Made by a program: the position numbers and the translations under genes | Notes under the pieces: model-generated | Seen by the model: the letters and a program-made list of their open reading frames with translations, nothing else | What the model was told of the DNA's origin: nothing | Databases searched by the model: none | Source of the DNA: Microbacterium sp. LWS13-1.2 | GTDB taxonomy: Bacteria > Actinomycetota > Actinomycetes > Actinomycetales > Microbacteriaceae | Assembly: GCF_040144835.1 (NCBI RefSeq) | Contig: NZ_CP151632.1 | Coordinates: forward strand, 2,914,001 to 2,978,000 | Length of the DNA: 64,000 nucleotides | Reading direction: 5' to 3' | Shown: positions 40,584-49,244 of the stretch, one piece after another | Layout of the letters: the number at the start of each line of letters is the position of its first letter | How positions within the stretch are numbered: the stretch's first letter is position 1

Positions 40584-41954
40584 TCAGGACTCGGCGCGGA
40601 CGGCGGCCTCGACCGCTCGGAGACCGGCGAGGGTCTCGGCGAACGACGTCGACAGCGGGGACAGGCCGATGCGCAGGCCGCCGGGGTCTCGGTAGTCGGG
40701 GATCACGTCCTGCGCCCACAGCCGCGCGGTGACCTCACGCATCGCGGGGTGCGACAGCGTCACGTGGCCGCCGCGCGCGGCGGGGTCGCGGGGCGAGGCG
40801 ATCACGACCCCGAGCGGTGCCAGCAGTTCGTCGGCCACGCGCACCGCGAACTCCGTCAGGGCGATCGACTTGGCACGGATCTGGGCGATGCCGACGTCGT
40901 CGATGAGGGCGAGCGTGTCCTGCATGGCGAGCATGCCGACGATCGGCGGCGTGCCCGACAGGAAGCGCCGCATCCCCTCCGCCGGCCGGTACTCCGGCCC
41001 CATCGCGAACACGTCGGCGGTGCCCATCCAGCCCTGGATGGGCTGGGCGAGCAGGTCCTGCAGACGTGCCGCGACGTAGGCGAACGCGGGCGAGCCGGGC
41101 CCGCCGTTCAGGTACTTGTAGGTGCAGCCGACCGCGAGGTCGAAGTCCCAGGCATCGGCCTCGACGGGCACCGAGCCGGCCGAATGGCAGAGGTCCCACA
41201 CGACGAGCGCGCCGGCGTCGTGCGCGATGCGGGTGAGGGCTGCGGCATCCGCGAGATAGCCCGATCGGTAGGCCACGTGCGAGAGCAGCACGACCGCCGT
41301 CTCGGGGCCGACGGCCGCACGAAGCGCCTCCTCGGACACGCCGCTCGTCAGTTCGACGTCGATCCAGCAGACGCGGCCGCCGCGCTCGGCCGCGATGCCG
41401 TCGACGAGGTACCGGTCGGTGGGGAAGTTGTCGCGGTCGACGACGATCTCGACGCGGGCAGGGTCCGCCGCGACCGCGGCGTCGAAGGCCGCTCGCACGA
41501 GCTTGTACAGCAGCACCGTCGTCGAGTCGCCGATCACGGTCTGGCCCGGGGCCGCGCCGATCGCGGCGCGGCCGACGGCGTCGCCGATGTCGAAGGGCAG
41601 CTGCATCCAGGACTCGTCCCAGCCGCGGATGAGGCGCCCGCCCCATTCGTCGCGCGCGAACGCCGTCAGTCGCTCCACGCTCGCCCGCAGCGGCCGGCCG
41701 AGGGAGTTGCCGTCGAAGTAGACCAGTGACGTCTCGGCTCCGACGAAGGCGTCGCGGTGCGTGCGCAGGGGGTCGGCCGCGTCGAGGGACGCGGCCTCAG
41801 CGTCGAGGGCCACCGCGCCGGTCCTGGCCTGACCGCGGGTTTGGGGCGCGTCCCGTACGTTCGGGGCGTGCGGCACGCGCCCCGAACGTACGTCGTGCGC
41901 CCCAAACCCGGAAGAGGCCGGGCCGGATGACCCGGCGGGATCAGTGGTCGTCAT
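40584..41954 (-). CDS. kynU: Kynureninase
   Basis: The 456-residue PLP enzyme cleaves kynurenine to anthranilate and alanine. Family markers are DGNSLGR (81-87), the GWDESWMQLP region (111-120), WDLCHSAG (253-260) with the PLP-contacting Asp, and Lys280 in CTYKYLNGGPG forming the Schiff base. Residues about 15-41 are a non-conserved basic, Pro-rich insert encoded by the palindromic element 41836-41910; normal sequence resumes at about residue 42. The ATG at 41954 overlaps the end of the amidohydrolase gene by 14 bases. It is the last gene of the tryptophan degradation operon. Confidence 0.95.
   Translation of the reverse strand: MTTTDPAGSSGPASSGFGAHDVRSGRVPHAPNVRDAPQTRGQARTGAVALDAEAASLDAADPLRTHRDAFVGAETSLVYFDGNSLGRPLRASVERLTAFARDEWGGRLIRGWDESWMQLPFDIGDAVGRAAIGAAPGQTVIGDSTTVLLYKLVRAAFDAAVAADPARVEIVVDRDNFPTDRYLVDGIAAERGGRVCWIDVELTSGVSEEALRAAVGPETAVVLLSHVAYRSGYLADAAALTRIAHDAGALVVWDLCHSAGSVPVEADAWDFDLAVGCTYKYLNGGPGSPAFAYVAARLQDLLAQPIQGWMGTADVFAMGPEYRPAEGMRRFLSGTPPIVGMLAMQDTLALIDDVGIAQIRAKSIALTEFAVRVADELLAPLGVVIASPRDPAARGGHVTLSHPAMREVTARLWAQDVIPDYRDPGGLRIGLSPLSTSFAETLAGLRAVEAAVRAES
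41836..41910. repeat. Nested palindromic element (family A) inside kynU
   Basis: Outer arms CGGGTTTGGGGCGC (41836-41849) and its exact complement (41897-41910) enclose a second, nearly perfect inverted repeat with arms CGTACGTTCGGGGCGTG. The arrangement and the GGGTTTGGGGCGC arm match the intergenic copy at 1258-1330. Here the element is translated near the start of kynureninase. Confidence 0.8.
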
Positions 41955-42921
41955 GAATGAGCTCCTCGGTGGGGACGACGGTCGCGCCGCGCAGCCACTC
42001 GGCGATGTCGTCGAGCTCCGTCGGCGGGGTGCCGGGCACGAACGTGCACACCCCCGGCGGTGGATCGGTGAACGGCCATGGGTCGGCCATCGCAGCGATG
42101 AGCGCCGCGCCACGGATGCCCGCCCGGTCGAGCGCTGCCACCTCGTCGGGATTCACCCCGACCCGCTGGTCGCCGTTTCCGAGGTCGGTGCCGTACAGCA
42201 CGCGGCCGCCCGCGGCGGCGAAGCCGGCGAGGTTCACGCGTGCGAACTCGGCCGCGTGCGGGTCCGCGCCGTGGATCGCGAGCGTCGAGATCCACACCTG
42301 CCCCGCCTTCACGGCGTGGGCCGTGAAGGCACGCCCGACGAACTCGGTGAACGGGGTATGGGCGAGGACGTCGACGCCTGCGTCGAGTGCGAGCTGCGGC
42401 ATCCCGTCGCCCTCCGCGTGCGCGACGACCGGCAGACCGCGCTCGCGGGCGACCTCGACGATCGCCGCCAGCGTGCCGGGGTCGAGCACGGGCCCTGCCG
42501 CGCTGTTGAGGGCGGCCTTGATGACGGATGCCCCGAACGACGCCTGCTCGTCGACCGCCGTTGCCGCGCCGCCGGGCACCCCCGGGTGGGTCGACGCGTC
42601 CGCGATCTCTCGGGCGATCTCGGGCGGCGCCCACCCGCGGCCGACCGGATAGCCGCCGACAGCGGTGAGGAAGGCTCCGGCGTACGCCACGCGCGGGATG
42701 CCGTGGTCGCCGCGGCGGGCGAGCGCGACGGGGTCGCCGCCCAGGTCGACGACCCCCGCGATGCCACCGGCGGCGAGGGCCCGTTCGTCGATGAGATGCA
42801 GGTGCACGTGGTGGTCGGTGAAGGGCGGCAGCGACACGCCCTGCTCACCGGTGATCGCACGGCGGCAGAGCGCCGCCTCGGGGCCGAGCAGGTCCCGCAG
42901 CGCCTCCGGGTCGTGGGCCAT
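41941..42921 (-). CDS. Amidohydrolase superfamily protein in kynurenine operon
   Basis: The 326-residue TIM-barrel metal-dependent hydrolase has DHHVHLH near residue 35 as the HxH metal site. Later His ligands are in VAHAEG and LAHTPF, and a terminal Asp lies in YGTDLGNG. It lies between tryptophan 2,3-dioxygenase and kynureninase with a 1-base overlap on one side and 14 bases on the other, so it is part of the same pathway unit. The missing step is hydrolysis of N-formylkynurenine; known formamidases are of other folds (KynB cyclase-like, or alpha/beta hydrolase). This protein is therefore a candidate replacement, but a salvage function on a related amide cannot be excluded. Confidence 0.85.
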   Translation of the reverse strand: MAHDPEALRDLLGPEAALCRRAITGEQGVSLPPFTDHHVHLHLIDERALAAGGIAGVVDLGGDPVALARRGDHGIPRVAYAGAFLTAVGGYPVGRGWAPPEIAREIADASTHPGVPGGAATAVDEQASFGASVIKAALNSAAGPVLDPGTLAAIVEVARERGLPVVAHAEGDGMPQLALDAGVDVLAHTPFTEFVGRAFTAHAVKAGQVWISTLAIHGADPHAAEFARVNLAGFAAAGGRVLYGTDLGNGDQRVGVNPDEVAALDRAGIRGAALIAAMADPWPFTDPPPGVCTFVPGTPPTELDDIAEWLRGATVVPTEELIHDDH

Positions 42922-43769
42922 CACAGCTCCGTCCGCACCGCGTACAGCTCGGGGAAGAAGGTCAGATCGAGCGCGCGCTGCAGGAACGGCACACCGCTGG
43001 AGCCCCCGGTTCCGGTCTTGAACCCGATGATGCGCTCGACGGTCTTGAGATGACGGAAGCGCCAGAGCTGGAAGTTGTCCTCCAGGTCGACGAGCTCCTC
43101 GCAGGTCTCGTATGCGGCCCAGTGCGTCTGCGGGTCGCGGTAGATCTCGGTGAACACGGGGACGAGCTCGGGGGCGTAGGTCCACGCCGTCGTCACGTCG
43201 CGCTCGAGCACGGCCGCGGGGATCGGATAGCCCGACCGTGCGAGCAGTCCGAGGAACTCGTCGTAGAGGCTCGGCGCCTCGAGCGCCGCCTGGATGAGCG
43301 CATGCGCGGCGGGATCCGACTCGAACACCCGCAGCATCGCGGCGTTCTTGTTCCCGAGCGTGAACTCGACCGCACGGTACTGCGCGGACTGGAAGCCGCT
43401 GGCGTTGCCCAGCACGCCGCGGAACTGCCCGTACTCGGCGGGCGTCAGCGTCGCGAGCACCGACCACTGCTCGGTCAGCGTCTTCTGGATGTGCTTCACG
43501 CGGGCGATGCACTTCAGCGCGGGAGCGAGCTGGTCCTCGCGCAGCAGCCGGCAGGCGGCGCCGAGCTCGTGCAGCACGAGCTTCAGCCACAGCTCGGTGG
43601 TCTGGTGCTGAACGATGAACAGCAGCTCGTCGTGATGCTCAGGGTCACTGAGCGGTCGCTGGGCAGACAGCAGGGTGGGCAGATCGAGGTAGCCGCCATA
43701 GCTCATGCGGTCCTGGAAATCGGTGACGACCGTTCCCTCGATCGCCCGGGTATTGCGTTCGACGCTCAC
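42921..43769 (-). CDS. kynA: Tryptophan 2,3-dioxygenase
   Basis: The 282-residue heme enzyme opens the indole ring of tryptophan to N-formylkynurenine. Key residues are present: His55 in FIVQHQTTELW (51-61), Arg132 in QSAQYR, heme-ligand His240 in WRFRHLKTVERIIG, and the GTGGSSG substrate loop (253-259). Its size matches bacterial KynA. The start is a GTG at 43769. It is first in the operon, with its stop sharing a base with the amidohydrolase start; upstream lies the 231-base gap with the triple REP-like repeat. Confidence 0.96.
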   Translation of the reverse strand: MSVERNTRAIEGTVVTDFQDRMSYGGYLDLPTLLSAQRPLSDPEHHDELLFIVQHQTTELWLKLVLHELGAACRLLREDQLAPALKCIARVKHIQKTLTEQWSVLATLTPAEYGQFRGVLGNASGFQSAQYRAVEFTLGNKNAAMLRVFESDPAAHALIQAALEAPSLYDEFLGLLARSGYPIPAAVLERDVTTAWTYAPELVPVFTEIYRDPQTHWAAYETCEELVDLEDNFQLWRFRHLKTVERIIGFKTGTGGSSGVPFLQRALDLTFFPELYAVRTEL

Positions 43770-43819
43770 GGCCTCAGCCTAATGAGGACGGATGCCGCCG
43801 CGTCAGAGTGTGCGCGCCG

Positions 43820-43993
43820 CGCTTCGTCTCGCTGGCGCTCGCTCAGCGACCGGGTGTGTGCGTGCGACCGCTGCCCCGGTCGTTGAGCGAGCGAGGAACG
43901 TGCGAGACGAAACGCGCCGCGACCGGGTGTGTGCGTGCGACCGCTGCCCCGGTCGTTGAGCGAGCGAGGAACGAGCGAGACGAAACGCGCCGC
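43820..43993. repeat. Three copies of REP-like element (family B), two as a 73-base direct repeat
   Basis: One inverted copy (about 43820-43852, CTTCGTCTCGCTGGCGCTCG) is followed by two direct units at 43848-43920 and 43921-43993 that differ at a single base. Each unit contains CCGGTCGTTGAGCGAGCG and GAGACGAAACGC. They fill the gap between the kynA start and the converging-side mycoredoxin gene stop at 44001. Confidence 0.8.
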
Positions 43994-44000
43994 GACGGCG

Positions 44001-44258
44001 TCAGATGAGGGAGAGCTCGCGCAGCTTCGTCTCGACGTCGGCGTTCGACGGCTCGACGTGGTGCGAGGCGTCGGGGTACACGACGACGGGGATGTTGGTG
44101 CGGCCCGAGATGTCGCGGGCGACGTCCGCCGCGGAGGGGTCGGCGACGAGGTCCACGTAGGTGTACGAGATGCCGAGCTCGTCGAGCTGCTTCTTGGTGC
44201 GGACGCAGTCGCGGCACCAGTCCGCGCCGAACATGGTGATGGTCGAGGGGGAGGTCAT
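44001..44258 (-). CDS. Mycoredoxin/glutaredoxin-like protein
   Basis: This is a small 85-residue thioredoxin-fold protein with redox motif WCRDC (15-19) near the N-terminus and the cis-Pro segment TNIPVVV. Length and motif spacing match actinobacterial mycoredoxins, which reduce mixed disulfides with mycothiol. The start ATG at 44258 is chosen because the first strand TITMFGA begins right after it. It diverges from the GT2 gene with a 150-base gap between starts. Confidence 0.85.
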   Translation of the reverse strand: MTSPSTITMFGADWCRDCVRTKKQLDELGISYTYVDLVADPSAADVARDISGRTNIPVVVYPDASHHVEPSNADVETKLRELSLI

Positions 44259-44408
44259 CCTTCCATTCTCACCCGGCGATCCTGGGCAGGCGCCGGACGC
44301 CGGGCAGTGCCCACCACCGCCCGACCGCGGTTCTCCCGCGCCGGTCGGCGGCATCCTCTCGGCACCCGTTTGCTCCCCGTTCAGCGCTGCATGGGAGGAT
44401 ATGCGGCA

Positions 44409-45566
44409 ATGCAGCTGTCGATCATCGTCCCGACGTACAACGAGGCTCCCAACGTGGCGGAGCTCGTTCGCCGTGTCGCCGCCGCGCTCGACACCGTCCC
44501 GGGCGGTATCGACGCCGAGATCGTCTTCGTGGACGACAGCACGGATGCCACCTCCGACGTGATCCGCGATGTGGCCGCCGACGCCCCGCTCCCGGTGCGC
44601 GTGATCCATCGCGACAAGGCTGTCGGCGGGCTCGGCGGCGCGGTGCTCGAGGGGTTCGCGTCAGCGGAGTCCGACGCCTGTCTGGTCATCGACGGCGATT
44701 TGCAGCATCCGCCGGAGAAGATCCCCGAGCTGTGGCGACGGTTCTCGCACGGCGACGTGGACGTGGTGATCGCCTCGCGCTACGCCGGCGGCGGCACTGC
44801 GCACGGCCTCGCCGATCGCACGCGCGTGATGGTGTCGAAGTCGTCGACGGCGGTGACCCGCGCGATGTTCCCGATCCGGCTGCGCGATGTCACCGACCCC
44901 ATGACCGGCTTCTTCCTCATCGACCGGCGCAGCGTCGATCAGGCGCTCCTGCGGCCGCGCGGCTTCAAGATCCTGCTCGAGATTCTCGCGCGCCGGCCGA
45001 TGCGCATCGCCGAGGTGCCGTTCGACTTCGCCGACCGTCACGCCGGCGAGTCGAAGGCATCGGTGCGGCAGGGGCTGCACTTCCTCACCCAGCTGACCGC
45101 CCTGCGCTTCGGAAAGATGTCGCTGTTCGCGGTGATCGGCGGCCTGGGTGCGATCGCGAACGTCGCGATCGTGTGGGCGCTCACCCAGCTGGGCGTCGAC
45201 TACATCCTCGCCGCCATCGTCGCCGCCGAGGTGACGATCGTCGGTAACTTCCTGCTGCAGGAGCGCTTCGTCTTCGACGACATGCGCGACAACGCGTCAG
45301 GCGTGTGGCTGCGGTTCGCGAAGTCCTTCACGTTCAACAACGCCGAGGCGCTGGTGCGCATCCCGATCGTGGCGGTGATGGTGTCGACCGGCCACATCTC
45401 CGCCGTCGTGGCGACGGCGATCACCCTCGTGCTGGCGTTCTTCGTGCGCTTCCTGTTCCACTCGCTCGTCGTCTACGCACCCCGCAAGCCCGGTGTCGCG
45501 CCCTCGCGTGCACGCCGTCTCGTCGAGGAGATCGACCAGGAGGTCATGCAGCCCGGCGAGCTGTAG
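44409..45566 (+). CDS. Family 2 glycosyltransferase with GtrA membrane domain
   Basis: The 385-residue protein has an N-terminal GT2 domain of the dolichyl-phosphate mannose synthase type: IIVPTYNEAPN (5-15), VFVDDS, IDGDLQHPP, and a MTGFFLIDR acceptor segment. Four C-terminal transmembrane helices (about 235-365) form a GtrA domain. Such fusions make polyprenyl-phosphate-linked sugars and move them across the membrane for glycosylation of cell-wall polymers. The ribosome binding site GGGAGGAT lies about ten bases before the ATG. It opens the polysaccharide locus. Confidence 0.92.
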   Translation: MQLSIIVPTYNEAPNVAELVRRVAAALDTVPGGIDAEIVFVDDSTDATSDVIRDVAADAPLPVRVIHRDKAVGGLGGAVLEGFASAESDACLVIDGDLQHPPEKIPELWRRFSHGDVDVVIASRYAGGGTAHGLADRTRVMVSKSSTAVTRAMFPIRLRDVTDPMTGFFLIDRRSVDQALLRPRGFKILLEILARRPMRIAEVPFDFADRHAGESKASVRQGLHFLTQLTALRFGKMSLFAVIGGLGAIANVAIVWALTQLGVDYILAAIVAAEVTIVGNFLLQERFVFDDMRDNASGVWLRFAKSFTFNNAEALVRIPIVAVMVSTGHISAVVATAITLVLAFFVRFLFHSLVVYAPRKPGVAPSRARRLVEEIDQEVMQPGEL

Positions 45567-45610
45567 GAGAACGGATGCCGCGGCACGCGTCCGCCGGCCG
45601 TGCCCGTTGC

Positions 45611-46084
45611 TCAGCCATGCGAGACGGCGAGCCCACCGGGCAGCACCTCGTCATGGGCGAGCGATGCGGCCATGATCTCGAGGGCGTGGCGCAGCGCGGT
45701 GCTCGATGTGTGCACCGTGTAGGGGAAGTAGACGACCTCGACGCCCACTTCGGCGAACTCCCGTTCCAACTGGGCCCCCTTCTCGGTGCCGCGCCAGTCG
45801 TCGCCCTTGAAGAAGTGAGTGAAGTGCAGCTGTCGCCACGTCTCGAGCTTGTCGGGCACGTCCTCGATGTGGACGCTGTCGACGTACGTGATGCTCCGGA
45901 CGATCTCGACGCGCTCGGCGGTGGGGATGATCGGATCGACCTTCTTCACGAGCCGGAGCATCTCGTCGCTGACGACGCCCGCGATGAGGAAGTCGCAGTT
46001 CTCCTTGGCGTGCCGAAGGATGTTGAGGTGTCCGACGTGAAAGAGGTCGAATGCCCCGGCGGCATAGCCGATGCGTACAGCCAT
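45611..46084 (-). CDS. Cytidylyltransferase family protein (glycerol-3-phosphate type)
   Basis: The 157-residue nucleotidyltransferase has the GAFDLFHVGHLNIL motif (HxGH), HFFKGDDWRGT and the closing STALR, very close to TagD-type glycerol-3-phosphate cytidylyltransferases, which make CDP-glycerol for teichoic acid-like polymers. TagD is usually about 130 residues; about 20 extra residues at the C-terminus are unique. A good ribosome binding site (GGGGGAATC) precedes the ATG. A possible -10 (TAGGGT on the minus strand, 46138-46143) lies about 55 bases upstream. The activated alcohol could serve the polymer made by this locus. Confidence 0.88.
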   Translation of the reverse strand: MAVRIGYAAGAFDLFHVGHLNILRHAKENCDFLIAGVVSDEMLRLVKKVDPIIPTAERVEIVRSITYVDSVHIEDVPDKLETWRQLHFTHFFKGDDWRGTEKGAQLEREFAEVGVEVVYFPYTVHTSSTALRHALEIMAASLAHDEVLPGGLAVSHG

Positions 46085-46227
46085 GATTCCCCCATGTGAA
46101 TCCCGCGACGTCCCACACGCCGGGTCTGTACGCCGAACCCTACAGCAGACCTGGCCGCACCGACAGGCCCGAGCCTCCGTCGTGCGCGCCGTGTGGATGG
46201 GGGCGATCGCGGCCCAGGTATCGATGC

Positions 46228-46965
46228 CTAGGGCGCCAGCTGAGGATCGAGGACCGCCGTGACCGCCGCCGCGAGAGCCTGATAGCCCGCCGCGTTGGGG
46301 TGCACCCCGTCCGCCGAGATGAGGTCGGTCCTGCCGAACAAGGGCTGGCCGGAGTCGAGATAGACGACCTCGTTCTCGAGCGCCGCCGCTTGGATCGCCT
46401 GCGCGAACTCCCCCGCGGAGGGTGGCGGCGCATCGTCGTCGAACCAGGGAGCCATCACGAAGATCATGGCGTACGGGTAACGTTCGCGGAGCTCGCCGAA
46501 GAACGCATCGGCGGCAGCGGCGACGTCGGCCGTCGGGAGGCCGACATCGTTGCGGCCCCCGGAGACGACGATGTACGTCGGCGAGCCGACGATCTCGTCG
46601 ATCGTCTGGCCGTAAGTCCCGCAGTACGCGCGACCGCAGCTGTTGGCGTCGGAGGTTCTGATGTAGCCCGTTCCCCCGAGGCCCAGGTTGTCGACGTCCC
46701 AGCCGTGCGCGTCCCCGACCAGGGTCGGCCAGCGAACGCCACCGCCTCCTGCTCCTTGCGTGTAGGAGTCGCCGATGAAGACGGCCAGCGGCATGGGCGC
46801 GGGGATCGTCGGCGACGCGGCGTCGCGGGGAGGCGTGTATCGAGGGGCCTCACCGCGCACGATGACTCCACTGCTCAGGAACGCGGCGATGACGATGCCC
46901 GCGACGACCACGAGCGTGAGCACCCACAGCGGCATGCCGCCGACATCTCTACCGAGCATTCGCAT
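46228..46965 (-). CDS. Membrane-anchored SGNH/GDSL hydrolase
   Basis: The 245-residue protein has one N-terminal hydrophobic segment (about 12-31) that anchors an extracytoplasmic SGNH hydrolase. Block I is IGDSYTQG with nucleophile Ser, the oxyanion Gly lies in LGLGGTG, block III is GGRND, and block V is DGVHPN with the catalytic Asp-His. It is probably an esterase that removes or transfers acyl groups on surface glycans, fitting the polysaccharide locus. ATG at 46965 is used; a second ATG two codons on is possible. Confidence 0.87.
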   Translation of the reverse strand: MRMLGRDVGGMPLWVLTLVVVAGIVIAAFLSSGVIVRGEAPRYTPPRDAASPTIPAPMPLAVFIGDSYTQGAGGGGVRWPTLVGDAHGWDVDNLGLGGTGYIRTSDANSCGRAYCGTYGQTIDEIVGSPTYIVVSGGRNDVGLPTADVAAAADAFFGELRERYPYAMIFVMAPWFDDDAPPPSAGEFAQAIQAAALENEVVYLDSGQPLFGRTDLISADGVHPNAAGYQALAAAVTAVLDPQLAP

Positions 46966-47221
46966 GGCCGTCCCCGAGACAGACCCGGCCTGGTTCGGGC
47001 ACCGGCCGACGAGGAGATCCTACCGAAAATCGGTAACGATCTCGCTGCATCTGCCGTGTCGCGGGTGCGGCGGTTTCTGAGAATCGCCTAATATACGCGC
47101 TCTCGATTAGGAGCCACACGCGCTCCGCGGCTAACGTGACGTATTCGTCTGGGGGATCGCGCCGCGATGGGGGTCGCAGCGCAGCCCGCCCCGATCAACC
47201 ACGAAGGACAAAGAGTCACCC
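46966..47221. promoter_or_regulatory. Divergent control region with palindromes
   Basis: This 256-base gap separates the SGNH hydrolase and the alpha-1,3-glucanase genes. At 47031-47045 lies the palindrome TACCGA-AAA-TCGGTA. Near 47088-47114 an AT-richer stretch holds CCTAAT and ATTAGG, six-base inverted arms about 13 bases apart, overlapping a possible -10 sequence TAATAT. These look like binding sites for a dimeric regulator. The ribosome binding site for the glucanase, AAGGA, is at 47204-47208. Confidence 0.45.
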
Positions 47222-49234
47222 GTGACATCTCCCCACACTCACAACCTCCCAACATCCCCACGCCACCGCCTCAGAAAAGAGCCTTCGACCGGCCAGACCC
47301 GCGGCCTCGCGCGCCGTGCGAAGGCGCTGGGGGGCTTCGTCATCGCCGCGATGGTGGCGGGCGCCATCATCCCGCTCGCCACGGGCGCGGACAGCGCCAC
47401 CGCTGCCGATGAGGTCGTCCTCACCGCCTCGGACTCGGCCTGGACGACGACTCGCCAGCCGACGGTGCCGCAGTCCGGTCTGCTGAGCGCGACCGCGACC
47501 TCCGACCGCACGTACCTCAAGTTCGACGGCGACGCGCTCGCGGGACGCCAGGTCACCGCGGCGACGCTCGTGGTGAAGGTGAACAGCACCACGGCCACCG
47601 CTCCCGGAGTCGTCGCGTACCCGACCTCCGCCTCGTGGAAGTCCACCTCGCTGACGCACGACAACCAGCCGGGACCGACCGGATCAGCGGCGTCGCAGCC
47701 CAGCGCGACCGCGGTGAAGGGTCAGACGCTCCGCATCCCGCTCGACGTCCGCTCCGTCGCCACCACCGGTGACTTCGCCCTGGCACTGAACTACAGCCAG
47801 CGCTACATTCAGCTTCGTATGGAGCGCTTCAACAGCGACGCACCCCGCATCGAGGTGAGCACGGCGCCGGTGTCCACCACACCCACGCCCGCGCCGTCCC
47901 CGACGACTCCGGCCGAGACCCCCGCCGATGGCCCGCTCGTGTTCGCGCACTACTTCGTGCCGTACCCGCTGTCGATCGACAACAAGACGGAGTCGAGCGA
48001 CTACTACACCCGCAACTACCTCAGCCCGGATGGTGAGAGCAGCAAGTTCGCCTCCGTCGGCGGCCTCCTGCGCGACCGGCCGATCTCGCCCGGAGTGTCG
48101 ACCTCGACGACCTGGCGAGTGGACAACTTCGCCACGGAGGTCCGGCAGGCCAAGTCCGCAGGCATCGACGGCTTCACGCTCAACCTCATGAGTTCGAGCG
48201 GCCAGAACTGGGATGCCTCCGTCAACGTCATGAAGGCAGCCGCGCAGGTCGGCGGGTTCGCCGTCGTGCCCATGGTCGACGGCTCCTCGAGCTTCTCCTC
48301 GAACACTCCCGAGACGGCAGCCTCACTGCTCAGCCAGCTCTACCAGGTCGGCTCCGCCTACAAGGAGGACGGCGAGTACGTGCTGTCCAGCTTCAAGGCG
48401 GAAGGCGCATCGGTCTCGTGGTGGACGCAGGTCATCAACCTGCTGGAGACCAAGTACGGGCTCCCCATCTCGTTCCAGGCCGTGTTCAACAACGCGAGCG
48501 ACGCCAACCTCAAGGCCTACGCGCCCATCGCCGACGGCTTCGGCAACTGGGGCACGCGTACGGAGCGCACGACGCTGAACAGCGCGGACAACGTGGCACG
48601 TGCCCACGCCCTCGGCAAGACGTGGATGGCGCCGGTCGCGGTCCAGGACGTCCGCTACCGGTCGCTGTCGTGGGCTGAGGCGAACAACACCGCCTCCGTG
48701 CGCGCGCAGTGGAGCAAGGCGATCTCCCAGAAGGCGGACTACGTCCAGCTCGTGACCTGGAACGACTACAGCGAGTCGACTCAGATCGCGCCGTCCCAGG
48801 ACCACGGCTCGGCCTTCCTGGATCTGACGCGGTACTACACCTCGTGGTTCCACACGGGCTCGCAGCCGGCGATCACGTCGGATGCCATCGTGCTCACCCA
48901 CCGCACGCAGTTCGTGGACGCGAAGCCGTCGTACTCGCAGTCGCTGATGGGCGCCCCTGCGCTCGACGGCACCTCGACTGCGGCTCGCGACTCGGTCGAG
49001 GCCCTCGTGTGGCTGCCCTCCGCAGCGACGGTGCAGATCACCGTCGGCGGCACGACCACGAGCTTCTCGGCGCCGGCGGGAGTCTCCGCCTACACGGTGC
49101 CGCTGAAACTGGGGACCGTGTCGGCGAAGATCGTCCGGTCGGGTGCGACGGCGGAGTCCCTCACCTCCCCGCACCAGGTCGTGTCGACGCCGTACGTGCA
49201 GGACCTGCAGTACTACGCGGCCAGCAGCTGGTAA
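47222..49234 (+). CDS. Secreted GH71-type alpha-1,3-glucanase with DNRLRE domain
   Basis: The 670-residue protein has a long basic N-region and hydrophobic core (about 37-56) ending in an Ala-rich cleavage site near 62. It is followed by a DNRLRE/CBM96-like beta domain (about 63-215) with YLKFDG and a Thr/Pro linker. The catalytic domain (about 235-550) has AHYFVPYPLS, AKSAGIDGFTLNL and VTWNDYSES, typical of glycoside hydrolase family 71 (mutanases). A small beta domain closes the protein. It should cut alpha-1,3-glucan outside the cell. A hydrolase in a synthesis locus often trims the polymer or releases it; foraging on fungal or dental glucan is the alternative. The GTG start has a slightly distant Shine-Dalgarno. 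Confidence 0.85.
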   Translation: MTSPHTHNLPTSPRHRLRKEPSTGQTRGLARRAKALGGFVIAAMVAGAIIPLATGADSATAADEVVLTASDSAWTTTRQPTVPQSGLLSATATSDRTYLKFDGDALAGRQVTAATLVVKVNSTTATAPGVVAYPTSASWKSTSLTHDNQPGPTGSAASQPSATAVKGQTLRIPLDVRSVATTGDFALALNYSQRYIQLRMERFNSDAPRIEVSTAPVSTTPTPAPSPTTPAETPADGPLVFAHYFVPYPLSIDNKTESSDYYTRNYLSPDGESSKFASVGGLLRDRPISPGVSTSTTWRVDNFATEVRQAKSAGIDGFTLNLMSSSGQNWDASVNVMKAAAQVGGFAVVPMVDGSSSFSSNTPETAASLLSQLYQVGSAYKEDGEYVLSSFKAEGASVSWWTQVINLLETKYGLPISFQAVFNNASDANLKAYAPIADGFGNWGTRTERTTLNSADNVARAHALGKTWMAPVAVQDVRYRSLSWAEANNTASVRAQWSKAISQKADYVQLVTWNDYSESTQIAPSQDHGSAFLDLTRYYTSWFHTGSQPAITSDAIVLTHRTQFVDAKPSYSQSLMGAPALDGTSTAARDSVEALVWLPSAATVQITVGGTTTSFSAPAGVSAYTVPLKLGTVSAKIVRSGATAESLTSPHQVVSTPYVQDLQYYAASSW

Positions 49235-49244
49235 CACCGGCGGC

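Noticed and set aside
43820..43993. CRISPR-like array
   Set aside because: The period is 73 bases with nearly identical units and no unique spacers; no cas genes nearby. It is a REP-like tandem.
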